Positions 1-7,713 of a DNA stretch of 64,000 nucleotides are shown piece after piece. How positions within the stretch are numbered: the first letter of the stretch is position 1; every line of letters starts with the position of its first letter. The notes beneath the pieces are model-generated. The model was not told the origin of the DNA. It ran no database searches and saw only the letters and a program-made list of their open reading frames with translations. Source of the stretch: Rubrivivax gelatinosus IL144 (GTDB taxonomy: Bacteria; Pseudomonadota; Gammaproteobacteria; Burkholderiales; Burkholderiaceae_C). The stretch is from the NCBI RefSeq assembly GCF_000284255.1, contig NC_017075.1, positions 248,001-312,000 of the forward strand. The letters are read 5' to 3'. Made by a program: the position numbers and the translations under genes.

Positions 1-153
1 GGTGGCCTCGGCCATCGCCCCGACCGGGAAACCGTCGGCCGCCGGCAGGCCGCCGGCCAGCGAGACGATGCCCGGCTTCTCGGTCAGCTTGAGGATCTCG
101 CGGATCGTCGAAGGATTCAGCCGCTCGGCGCGGCGGGCCATCTGCCAGCTCAT
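1..153 (-). CDS. PLP-dependent class I/II aminotransferase, N-terminal fragment
   Basis: Only the first 51 codons are present; the gene runs off the left edge. The product begins MSWQMARRAERLNPSTIREI and continues with KPGIVSLAGGLP, the N-terminal signature of fold-type I aminotransferases of the 2-aminoadipate/LysN group (the SLAGGxP segment lies near the substrate pocket). Its ATG overlaps the stop of the upstream exporter gene in an ATGA junction, so the two are very likely translationally coupled and cotranscribed. The lysine that binds PLP lies outside the window, so substrate cannot be judged. Family assignment rests on the N-terminus alone. Confidence 0.75.
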   Translation of the reverse strand, partial: MSWQMARRAERLNPSTIREILKLTEKPGIVSLAGGLPAADGFPVGAMAEAT

Positions 154-1121
154 CGGGTCATCGCTCCAGGTTCGGGATCGGGTTCGGCCGGCCGCCAGGC
201 CGGGGACGGCGCGCGGGGCGCTGCCGCGGGTGCCGCCGAGAAGCGGCGCCCCAGCGCCACCAGGCCCACCGCCGCGGCGGCGAAGCCGACGGTGGCCGCA
301 TCCAGGGTCTCGCCCAGCAGCGGCACGGCGGCCAGCAGGGCGACGAAAGGCTGCAGCAGCTGCACCTGGCTGACGCGCATCACGCCGCCCAGCGCCAGGC
401 CACGGTACCACGCGAAAAAGCCCAGCCACATCGAGAACAGCGAGACGTAGCCCAGCGCCGCCCAGGCGCCGGCGCGCACCGGCGTCGGCGGCCATTGCAG
501 CAGCGCCGCGGGCAGCGTCAGCGGCAGCATGAACAGCAGCGCCCAGCAGACGGTCTGTGCCGGCGGGATCTCCAGCGACACGCGGGCGCCGGCGACGTAG
601 CTCGCCGCGGCGCTGAACAAGGCCAGCAGCAGCAGACCGTCGGCGGCCTGCAGGCGGCCGTGGCCGCTCCAGGCGGCAAACCCGAGCACCAGCGCACAGC
701 CGGCCACGGCGCAGGCCCATAAGCCGGCCGACGCCCGCTGGCGCAGCGTGATCGCGGCGACGACGGCGGTGGCCAGCGGCAGCACGCCGCTGATGACGGC
801 GGCGTGCATCGCGTCGACCTGGCGCAGCGCCAGCGCGCTGAACAGCGGGAAACCGACCACCGAGCCGGCGGCGCAGGCCGCCAGTGCCGGCCACAAGCCG
901 CGCCGCGGCGGCCGGGCGCGCACGGCCAGCAGGTAGGCGGCGCTGCACAGCCCGGCGATCGCGGCGCGCGCCGCGGTGACGAAACCCGGCGGCAGCTGCG
1001 GGTCGGACGCATCGCCGACCGCCAGCCGCGTCACCGGCAGCGTGAGCCCGAAGACCAGCACCGCGAGCGCCCCCAGCCACAGGCCGCGGCGGGCGTCTCG
1101 GGCGTGCGGGGTCATCGGCAT
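150..1121 (-). CDS. EamA-family (DMT superfamily) permease
   Basis: A 323-residue inner-membrane protein with about ten hydrophobic segments arranged as two EamA repeats, the usual size and form of drug/metabolite exporters. The first helix contains a GLTLPVTRLAV segment typical of repeat one; the C-terminal tail after the last helix is Pro/Ala-rich and probably cytoplasmic. The ATG at 1121 is used; a second ATG two codons later is equally possible. It is divergent from a MocR-type regulator, with an operator between them, and overlaps the downstream aminotransferase by four bases. This arrangement suggests export of an amino acid or related amine under control of that regulator. Substrate is inference only. 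Confidence 0.85.
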   Translation of the reverse strand: MPMTPHARDARRGLWLGALAVLVFGLTLPVTRLAVGDASDPQLPPGFVTAARAAIAGLCSAAYLLAVRARPPRRGLWPALAACAAGSVVGFPLFSALALRQVDAMHAAVISGVLPLATAVVAAITLRQRASAGLWACAVAGCALVLGFAAWSGHGRLQAADGLLLLALFSAAASYVAGARVSLEIPPAQTVCWALLFMLPLTLPAALLQWPPTPVRAGAWAALGYVSLFSMWLGFFAWYRGLALGGVMRVSQVQLLQPFVALLAAVPLLGETLDAATVGFAAAAVGLVALGRRFSAAPAAAPRAPSPAWRPAEPDPEPGAMTR

Positions 1122-1154
1122 CGCTTCAGTCTAGGGGCGACAAGCAGCACAGTA

Positions 1155-1211
1155 CCAGTACACTTTGCCGATACACAACCAACATCTGTATTGGTGTCGC
1201 CGCCAATACAG
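1155..1211. promoter_or_regulatory. Probable MocR-type operator in divergent promoter region
   Basis: A perfect 9-bp inverted repeat CTGTATTGG-N8-CCAATACAG occupies 1186-1211. Upstream lie two direct copies resembling one arm, CCAGTACAC (1155-1163) and CCGATACAC (1168-1176), spaced 13 bp. GabR/PdxR-type MocR proteins are known to bind clustered repeats like these in their divergent promoters. A weak plus-strand promoter, TTGCCG (1165) and TGTATT (1187), overlaps the palindrome, which fits autoregulation. Function is inferred from position and symmetry. Confidence 0.65.
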
Positions 1212-1222
1212 TGGCCGCGACG

Positions 1223-2629
1223 ATGGACGAGAGCCCCGTGCTGGCGCGTGCTGCCGGCGAGACGCTGGCCGAGCAGCTGGCCGCCCGCTTCACCGAGCGC
1301 ATCACCCAGCGCCTGCTGGCGCCGGGCGCACGCCTGCCTTCGGTGCGCGACTGCGCGCGCCGGCATCGCGTCAGCGCCAGCACCGTCGTCGGCGCCTACG
1401 AGCGGCTGCAGGCGCGGGGTCTGGTCGAGGCCCGGCCGCAGCGCGGTTTCTTCGTGCGCGAGACGCAGCCGGCGCGCGCGCTGCCGGCCTCGCGCGCCGC
1501 GGCGCCGATGCCGCTGCCGGTGGACGCGACGGCGCTGATCCGCAGCATGTTCCAGGCGCAGTCGGGCCGCCCGGCGCCTGGCATGGGCACGCTGCCGCAG
1601 GAATGGCTGGACGGCGAACTGCTGCAGCGCGCGCTGCGCCGCCTGGGCAGCGGCGACGCCGGCGCCTGGCTGCGCTACGGCGAGCCGGCCGGCGATGCCG
1701 CGCTGCGCGAGGCGCTGGCGCAGCGCCTGGCCGACCTGGGCATCGCTGCGTCGCCGGCGCAGATCATGACCTCCATCGGCGCGACGCACGGGCTGGACAT
1801 CGTCTCGCGCACGCTGCTGCGCCCGGGCGACGCGGTGCTGGTCGACGAGCCCGGCTGGTCGGTCGAGTTCGCGCGCCTGACGGCCGCCGGCATGCGCCTG
1901 CTGCCGGTGCCGCGCGGCGCCGACGGGCCCGATCTGGCGGCGATGGAGGCGCTGGCGCGCGAGCACCGCCCGCGGCTGTACGTCACCGTCTCGGTGCTGC
2001 ACAACCCGACCGGCAGCTCGCTGACCGCCGCCGCCGCGCACCAGGTGCTGCGCCTGGCCGAGGCCCACGACTTCGTCGTCGTCGAGGACGACACCTACGC
2101 CTGGCTGGCGCCGGCGCATGCGCCGCGGCTGGCCCAGCTCGACGGCCTGCGGCGCACGGTCTACGTCTCGGGTTTCTCGAAGATCCTGACGCCGCAGTGG
2201 CGCGTCGGCTTCGTCGCCGCGGCGCCGGCGCTGGTCGAACGTTTCATCGACACCAAGCTGCTCGGCTCGCTGGGCACGCCCGGGCCGCTGGAACACGCGC
2301 TGGCCTGGTGCCTGTCGCAAGGGCTGCTGCGCCGCCACGCCGAGCGCATCGTCGCCCGGCTCGACGGCGCGCGCGCCCGCGTCGTTCGCCTGGCCGAAGA
2401 CGCCGGCTGCCGTTTCGTCACGCCGCCGCAAGGGCTTTTCGGCTGGATCGACGTCGGTGCCGACACCGAGCGTTTGGCGCAGAATTTGCTCGATGAAGGC
2501 TGGCTGACCGCACCGGGCCTGTTGTTCCACCCGACGCGGCGGCCGACGACGCTGATGCGGGTGAATTTCGCGACCTCGTCGGAGCCGGGTTTCTGGCGGC
2601 GTCTGCGGGAACTGGCGGACGCTGCTTGA
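1223..2629 (+). CDS. MocR/PdxR-type transcriptional regulator (GntR HTH + aminotransferase fold)
   Basis: A 468-residue chimeric regulator. Residues 1-80 form a GntR winged helix (LAARFTERITQRLLAPGARL, then SVRDCARRHRVSASTVVGAY), followed by a linker and a class I aminotransferase-like domain. The PLP lysine sits in VSGFSKILTPQWRVGFV, and the preceding VVVEDDTYAWL segment carries the cofactor-binding Asp. Such proteins usually sense PLP or an amine through an external aldimine and control a divergent gene, here the EamA exporter with its aminotransferase. An in-frame GTG at 1211 would add four residues, but it falls inside the operator palindrome, so ATG 1223 is preferred. No strong ribosome site precedes either start. 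Confidence 0.9.
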   Translation: MDESPVLARAAGETLAEQLAARFTERITQRLLAPGARLPSVRDCARRHRVSASTVVGAYERLQARGLVEARPQRGFFVRETQPARALPASRAAAPMPLPVDATALIRSMFQAQSGRPAPGMGTLPQEWLDGELLQRALRRLGSGDAGAWLRYGEPAGDAALREALAQRLADLGIAASPAQIMTSIGATHGLDIVSRTLLRPGDAVLVDEPGWSVEFARLTAAGMRLLPVPRGADGPDLAAMEALAREHRPRLYVTVSVLHNPTGSSLTAAAAHQVLRLAEAHDFVVVEDDTYAWLAPAHAPRLAQLDGLRRTVYVSGFSKILTPQWRVGFVAAAPALVERFIDTKLLGSLGTPGPLEHALAWCLSQGLLRRHAERIVARLDGARARVVRLAEDAGCRFVTPPQGLFGWIDVGADTERLAQNLLDEGWLTAPGLLFHPTRRPTTLMRVNFATSSEPGFWRRLRELADAA

Positions 2630-2696
2630 ACGGCGCATTTCCTCTTGTCACCGCGCATCCTTACCATCGGTCCCACGGCTTCCGAGTGAGGCGGGA

Positions 2697-3449
2697 ATGA
2701 GCGGTATGTTCGAGTCCACGCTGCCGGCCGGGGTGCCCGACCTGTTGAGCGTCAGCGCGTTCCGGCGCTACCTGGACGAGATCTCGCGCGGCCCCGATGT
2801 CGATGCCGGCGCGAGCCGGCTGTCGGGCCTGAACCCGTCGCTGCTGCAGGACCTGCTGCGTTTCGACGGCCGCAGCGCCGAGGGCGAGGGCCTGGAGGTG
2901 CTGGAGGTGCTGGCCGCCTGCGTGCGCCACGGGCGCGCCTTGCTGGTGCATCTGCAGGACGGCCAGCGGGTCGTGCCGCTGACGGTGTTCCCGGCCCAGC
3001 GCCTGGTGCACACGCCGGTGCCGCCGGCCGAGCTGCTGGCCGGCGACCCGACCGTGCTGCGCGTGCTGCACGTCGAGCCGGCGCTGCTGCGCCCGCCCGG
3101 CCACCCCGACCGCACGCTGGTCGGCGAACGCGAATGCCACGCGCCGCTGGGCCCGCTGCTGTGGGAGCTGGCGCTGCGCGGCGCGCGCGAAGACCTGCTG
3201 CCCGAGATCGCCGGCCCTGCCGCCTACCGCCTGGCGCCGGGCGTGGATCTGTCGGCGCTGAAGATGGCCGGCACCCAGGCCGCGGCGGTGCACCGGCTGC
3301 GGCGCACGACGAGCTCGCTGCGCGAGATCGCCGAATGGCCGGGTTTCGACCGCGGCCGCGCGATGCGGCTGCTCAACGGGCTGTACCTGCAGGCCGGGCT
3401 GATCGTCTCGCGCAGCCACCCGGCCGCCGGTTCCGACGGCTGGTTCTGA
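2697..3449 (+). CDS. Uncharacterised protein, 250 aa, with possible C-terminal winged helix
   Basis: I do not recognise this protein. It is soluble, with no signal peptide or membrane segment. The N-terminal two thirds look alpha/beta, with repeated LVHLQDGQRVVPLTVFP and LRVLHVEPALLRPP strands. The last 60 residues (TTSSLREIAEWPGFDRGRAM and onward) read like a helix-turn-helix that would select in and recognise, as in some signalling or DNA-binding modules. The ATG at 2697 follows a GAGGCGGGA ribosome site. It stands alone between the MocR regulator and a convergent ABC-F gene whose stop lies 10 bases away. Coding is supported by length and codon bias; function is unknown. Confidence 0.75.
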   Translation: MSGMFESTLPAGVPDLLSVSAFRRYLDEISRGPDVDAGASRLSGLNPSLLQDLLRFDGRSAEGEGLEVLEVLAACVRHGRALLVHLQDGQRVVPLTVFPAQRLVHTPVPPAELLAGDPTVLRVLHVEPALLRPPGHPDRTLVGERECHAPLGPLLWELALRGAREDLLPEIAGPAAYRLAPGVDLSALKMAGTQAAAVHRLRRTTSSLREIAEWPGFDRGRAMRLLNGLYLQAGLIVSRSHPAAGSDGWF

Positions 3450-3459
3450 AGGGCTGCGC

Positions 3460-5373
3460 TCAGCCGCCGACCGAGGCCAGCTTCTCCCAGCGCTCCAGCG
3501 CTTCCATCAGCTCGGTCTCGATCGCCTCGTGACGCGCCTGCAGCCCGGCGACGGCCTGCGGCTCGTTCACGTAGAGCTCGCTGCTGGCCAGGCGCTCGGC
3601 GATCTGCTTCTGCTCGGTCTCCAGCGCCTCGATGCGGCCCGGCAGCGCCTCCAGCTCGCGCTGTTCCTTGTAGCTGAGCTTGGCGCGCACCGTCGCCGGC
3701 CGCGGCGTGGGGGCGACGGGCGCGGCCGGCGGCGGCGGGGCCGCGGCTTCGGCGGCGGCGCGCGAGCGTGCGCGCTGGATCTTCCAGTCCTCGTAGCCGC
3801 CTTCGTACTCGCGCCACAGCCCGGGGCGGCCGCCCCAGTCCGGGTCGCCTTCCCAGGCGATGGTGCTGGTGACGACGTCGTCGAGGAAACGCCGGTCGTG
3901 GCTGACCAGGAAGACGGTGCCGGCGTAGCCCTGCAGCAGCTCCTCCAGCAGGTCCAGCGTGTCGATGTCCAGGTCGTTGGTCGGCTCGTCGAGCACCAGC
4001 ACGTTGGCCGGCAGCGCGAACAGCCGTGCCAGCAGCAGGCGGTTGCGCTCGCCGCCGGAGAGCGTGCGCACCGGCGAGTTGGCGCGTTCCGGCGAGAACA
4101 GGAAGTCGCCGAGATAGCTCTTGACGTGCTTGCGCGTGCCGCCGACCTCGACCCACTCGCTGCCCGGGCTGATCGTGTCGGCCAGCGTGGCGTCCAGGTC
4201 GAGCCCGGCGCGCATCTGGTCGAAGTAGGCGACCTGCAGGTTGGTGCCGCGGCGCACGCTGCCGCCCGTCGGTTCGAGCTGGCCGAGGATCAGCTTGAGC
4301 AGCGTCGTCTTGCCGACGCCGTTGGGGCCGATCAGGCCGACCTTGTCGCCGCGCAGGATGGTCGCGGTGAAACGCTCGATCAGCGTGCGCTCGCCGTAGC
4401 GCATCGTCACGTCCTGCAGCTCGGCGACGATCTTGCCCGGCGGCAGGCCGGCGTCGAGCTCCAGCCGCACCTGGCCCAGCACCTCGCGGCGCGCGCGGCG
4501 CAGCTCGCGCAGCTTCACCAGGCGCGCGACGCGGCCGACGCTGCGCGTGCGCCGGGCCTCGACGCCCTTGCGGATCCACACCTCTTCCTGCGCCAGCAGC
4601 TTGTCGGCGCGCGCGGCAGCCTGCGCCTCGGCTTCGAGCTCACGCTGCTTGGCGGCCTCGAAGGCGGCGAAGTTGCCCGGGTAGCTGCGCAGCTGGCCGC
4701 GGTCGAGCTCGACGATGCGCGTGGCCACCGCGTCGATGAAGGCGCGGTCGTGCGAGACGAAGACGATCGCGCCGCGTGCCCCGGCGGCCGAGCCGCGCCA
4801 GCCGGTCAGCAGGTCCTGCAGCCACTCGATGGCGTCGATGTCGAGGTGGTTGGTCGGTTCGTCGAGCAGCAGCACGTCGGGCGCGGCGACCAGCGCGCGC
4901 GCCAGCGCGACACGCTTCTTCATGCCGCCGGACAGCGCGTCGACGCGGGCCTCGGGCGCCAGCTGCAGGCGCTGCAGCGCCTCGTCGACACGCTGCTCCC
5001 AGGTCCAGCCGTCCAGCGCCTCGATGCGCGACTGCAAGGCGTCGAGGTCTTCGCCTGCCGCGTGGGCCTCGAAGCGCGCGCGCAGCGCGCGTGCCTCGGC
5101 CACGCCTTCGGCGACCGCGTCGAAGACCGTGCTGCCGGCCTCGAAGACCGGCTCCTGGGCGACGTAGACGCGGCGCACGCCGGTCTGCAGCTGCAGCGTG
5201 CCGTCGTCGGCCTTCTCCAGGCCGGCGAGGATCTTCAGCAGCGAGGACTTGCCGGCGCCGTTGCGCCCGATCAGCGCCAGGCGTTCGCCGGCTTCCAGGG
5301 CGAGGGCGGCGCCGTCGAGCAGCGGAACGTGGCCGTACGCGAGGTGGGCGTCGGCGAGGGTGATCAGAGCCAT
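3460..5373 (-). CDS. uup: ABC-F family ATPase, Uup-like
   Basis: A 637-residue protein with two ABC ATPase cassettes in tandem and no membrane segments, the ABC-F layout. Cassette 1 has Walker A GRNGAGKSS, signature LSGGMKKR and Walker B DVLLLDEP. Cassette 2 has GPNGVGKTT, LSGGERNR and NVLVLDEP. The inter-domain linker is charged and helical, and the C-terminal 80 residues (SYKEQRELEALPGRIEALE and onward) form a coiled coil, as in Uup. Uup-type proteins bind the ribosome or branched DNA and affect transposon excision and ribosome rescue. The start at 5373 gives MALITLADAHL, where Uup homologues begin. Divergent from the SHMT-like gene, 59 bases apart. Confidence 0.92.
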   Translation of the reverse strand: MALITLADAHLAYGHVPLLDGAALALEAGERLALIGRNGAGKSSLLKILAGLEKADDGTLQLQTGVRRVYVAQEPVFEAGSTVFDAVAEGVAEARALRARFEAHAAGEDLDALQSRIEALDGWTWEQRVDEALQRLQLAPEARVDALSGGMKKRVALARALVAAPDVLLLDEPTNHLDIDAIEWLQDLLTGWRGSAAGARGAIVFVSHDRAFIDAVATRIVELDRGQLRSYPGNFAAFEAAKQRELEAEAQAAARADKLLAQEEVWIRKGVEARRTRSVGRVARLVKLRELRRARREVLGQVRLELDAGLPPGKIVAELQDVTMRYGERTLIERFTATILRGDKVGLIGPNGVGKTTLLKLILGQLEPTGGSVRRGTNLQVAYFDQMRAGLDLDATLADTISPGSEWVEVGGTRKHVKSYLGDFLFSPERANSPVRTLSGGERNRLLLARLFALPANVLVLDEPTNDLDIDTLDLLEELLQGYAGTVFLVSHDRRFLDDVVTSTIAWEGDPDWGGRPGLWREYEGGYEDWKIQRARSRAAAEAAAPPPPAAPVAPTPRPATVRAKLSYKEQRELEALPGRIEALETEQKQIAERLASSELYVNEPQAVAGLQARHEAIETELMEALERWEKLASVGG

Positions 5374-5432
5374 CCTGCGATTGTCGCCGCCAGGCTGCAG
5401 CCGCCGCGGCCGCACCGGCATACGATGGCCGC

Positions 5433-6761
5433 ATGCTGCAACGCCGTGCCTGGGTGCCCACCCGCTGCGAGAACCTCGTGCAAGCCATCGCCGCGTCCAC
5501 CGCGGCGGCCACGAGCGACGCCACCGCCGCCGAGATCACGCGCCTCGTCGTCGAGAACCGGCGCCTGCACGACGAGGACGGCATCAACCTGAACCCGGCG
5601 TCCAACGTGATGAACCCCCGGGCCGAGGCGCTGATGGCCGCCGGCCTGGGCTCGCGCGCCTCGCTGGGCTGGCCCGGCGACAAGTACGAGATGGGGCTGC
5701 AGGCGATCGAGCGCATCGAGGTCGTCGCCGCCGAGCTGGCGGCCGAGGTCTTCGGCGCCCACTTCGCCGAGGTCCGCGTGGCCTCGGGCGCGCTGGCCAA
5801 CCTCTACGTCTTCATGGCGACGTGCCAGCCGGGCGACACGATCATCGCGCCGCCGGCCGAGATCGGCGGCCACGTCACGCACCACGCCGCCGGCGCGGCC
5901 GGGCTCTACGGGCTGAAGACGGTGCCGGCGCCGGTGCACGCCGACGGCTACACCGTCGACGTCGACGCGCTGCGCACGCTGGCGCAGCAGGTGAAGCCGG
6001 CGCTGATCACGCTGGGCGGCAGCCTGAACCTGTTCCCGCACCCGGTCGAGGCGGTGCGCGGCATCGCCGACGAGGTCGGCGCGACGCTGATGTTCGACGC
6101 CGCCCACCTGTCCGGGATGATCGCCGGCGGCGCCTGGCCCAACCCGCTGGCCCAGGGCGCCGACGTGATGACGATGAGCACCTACAAGAGCCTGGGCGGG
6201 CCGCCCGGCGGGCTGGTCGTCGGCAACGCGCCCGAACTCTTCGAACGCATCGACGCCATCGCCTACCCGGGGCTGACGGCCAACTTCGACGCCGGCAAGA
6301 CCGCGGCGCTGGCGCTGGGCCTGCTCGACTGGAAGGACTACGGCCGCGAGTACGCGACGACGATGCAGGCCACCGCCAAGGCGCTGGCCGAAGCGCTGGC
6401 CGCGGCCGGGCTGCCGGTGTTCGCACGCGAGCGCGGGATGACGACGTCGCACCAGTTCGCCGTCGAGGCCGAGCGCTGGGGCGGGGGCCAGGCCGCGGCG
6501 CGCCGGCTGGAGCGTGCGCGCCTGCTGGCCTGCGGCATCGGGCTGCCGGCGGCGCGTGTCGCGGCCCTCGACGGCGATGTCAACGGCCTGCGCCTGGGCG
6601 TGCCCGAGATCGTGCGCCTGGGTTTCGCGCCCTGGCACATGGCCGACCTCGGCGCGCTGGTCGCGCGGGCGCTGCTGGGCGAACCCGAGGCCGTGGCGCC
6701 GGAGGTCACGGCGCTGCGCCGGCGTGTCGCCAACGGCGCGCTGCGTTTCGTGCGCGCCTAG
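5433..6761 (+). CDS. SHMT-like PLP enzyme of uncertain reaction
   Basis: A 442-residue fold-type I PLP enzyme alignable with serine hydroxymethyltransferase through INLNPASNVMNPRAEALMA, ASGALANLYVFMA, FDAAHLSGMIAGG and the PLP-lysine segment STYKSLGGPPGG. Several SHMT hallmarks are changed. The catalytic Glu of the AEGYPG motif is Leu (ASLGWPG), the paired Tyr motif RYYGG is KYEMG, the His before the lysine is Tyr, and the Arg of GPRGG is Pro. A folate-dependent reaction is therefore doubtful; an aldolase, racemase or lyase activity is possible. Start is uncertain: ATG 5433 has no clear ribosome site and GTG 5478 is an alternative. It converges on gshB, the two stops sharing one CTAG. Confidence 0.8.
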   Translation: MLQRRAWVPTRCENLVQAIAASTAAATSDATAAEITRLVVENRRLHDEDGINLNPASNVMNPRAEALMAAGLGSRASLGWPGDKYEMGLQAIERIEVVAAELAAEVFGAHFAEVRVASGALANLYVFMATCQPGDTIIAPPAEIGGHVTHHAAGAAGLYGLKTVPAPVHADGYTVDVDALRTLAQQVKPALITLGGSLNLFPHPVEAVRGIADEVGATLMFDAAHLSGMIAGGAWPNPLAQGADVMTMSTYKSLGGPPGGLVVGNAPELFERIDAIAYPGLTANFDAGKTAALALGLLDWKDYGREYATTMQATAKALAEALAAAGLPVFARERGMTTSHQFAVEAERWGGGQAAARRLERARLLACGIGLPAARVAALDGDVNGLRLGVPEIVRLGFAPWHMADLGALVARALLGEPEAVAPEVTALRRRVANGALRFVRA

Positions 6762-7705
6762 GGCGCCAGCGCGGCTTCCAGCGCGTCGACGAACATCGCC
6801 GCGACGTCGAAGCCGGTCTGCTGCTGGATCTCCTGGAAGCAGGTCGGGCTGGTGACGTTGATCTCGGTGAGGCGGTCGCCGATGACGTCCAGGCCGACGA
6901 GCAGCAGCCCGCGCGCGGCCAGCACCGGGCCCAGGGCCTCGGCGATCTCGCGGTCGCGCGGCGACAGCGGCTGGGCCACGCCCTTGCCGCCGGCGGCGAG
7001 GTTGCCGCGGATCTCGCTGCCCTGCGGGATACGCGCCAGCACGTAAGGCACCGGCTTGCCGGCGATGACCAGCACACGCTTGTCGCCGTGCACGATCTCG
7101 GGCACGTAGCGCTGGACCATCAGCGTGCGCGTGCCGCCGGCGTTCAGCGTCTCGATGACGCTGCCCAGGTTCAGGCCGTCGGGGCCGACGCGGAAGATGC
7201 CCATGCCGCCCATGCCGTCCAGCGGCTTCAGGATGACGTCGCGGTGCTCGTCGTGGAAGCGCCGCACGGCGGCGGCGTCGCGCGTCACCAGCGTCGGCGC
7301 GATGTGTTCCGGGAACTCCAGGATCGCCAGCTTCTCCGGGTGGTCGCGCAGCGCCGCCGGCTTGTTGAAGACGCGTGCGCCTTCGCGCTCGGCCTGGCCG
7401 AGCAGGTGCGTGGCGTAGAAGTACTCGCTGTCGAAGGGCGGGTCCTGGCGCATCAGCACGGCGCCGGTGTCGGCGACCCGCGTCTCGGTGCTCTCGACGA
7501 CGCGGAACCAGTCGTGCGCGTCGCCGGTGAGCTCGATGCGGCGCGTGTCGGCGACGACGCTGCCGCCACGCTGCCAGCGCAGCGCGCGCGATTCGCAGTG
7601 CAGCAGGCCGTGGCCGCGGCGCGCGGCCTCGCGCATCATCGCGAAGGTGCTGTCCTTGTAGGTCTTGAAGCCTTCCAGCGGGTCGGCGACGAAGAGCAGG
7701 TCCAT
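6758..7705 (-). CDS. gshB: Glutathione synthetase
   Basis: A 315-residue ATP-grasp enzyme, the normal GshB length, which joins gamma-glutamylcysteine and glycine using ATP. It opens MDLLFVADPLEGFKTYKDST, carries the MRQDPPFDSEYFYATHLL substrate segment, the ATP-binding DVILKPLDGMGGMGIFRV lid, and ends with the metal-binding DVIGDRLTEINVTSPTCFQE. It is last in a minus-strand run gshA-kup-benE-gshB and starts 8 bases after benE stops, so it is probably cotranscribed with kup and benE. Assignment is firm. Confidence 0.96.
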   Translation of the reverse strand: MDLLFVADPLEGFKTYKDSTFAMMREAARRGHGLLHCESRALRWQRGGSVVADTRRIELTGDAHDWFRVVESTETRVADTGAVLMRQDPPFDSEYFYATHLLGQAEREGARVFNKPAALRDHPEKLAILEFPEHIAPTLVTRDAAAVRRFHDEHRDVILKPLDGMGGMGIFRVGPDGLNLGSVIETLNAGGTRTLMVQRYVPEIVHGDKRVLVIAGKPVPYVLARIPQGSEIRGNLAAGGKGVAQPLSPRDREIAEALGPVLAARGLLLVGLDVIGDRLTEINVTSPTCFQEIQQQTGFDVAAMFVDALEAALAP

Positions 7706-7713
7706 GCAGGGTC

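Noticed and set aside
2..373. Plus-strand frame at the left edge
   Set aside because: Opposite the aminotransferase and EamA genes, Arg/Pro-rich with no domain; a shadow frame.
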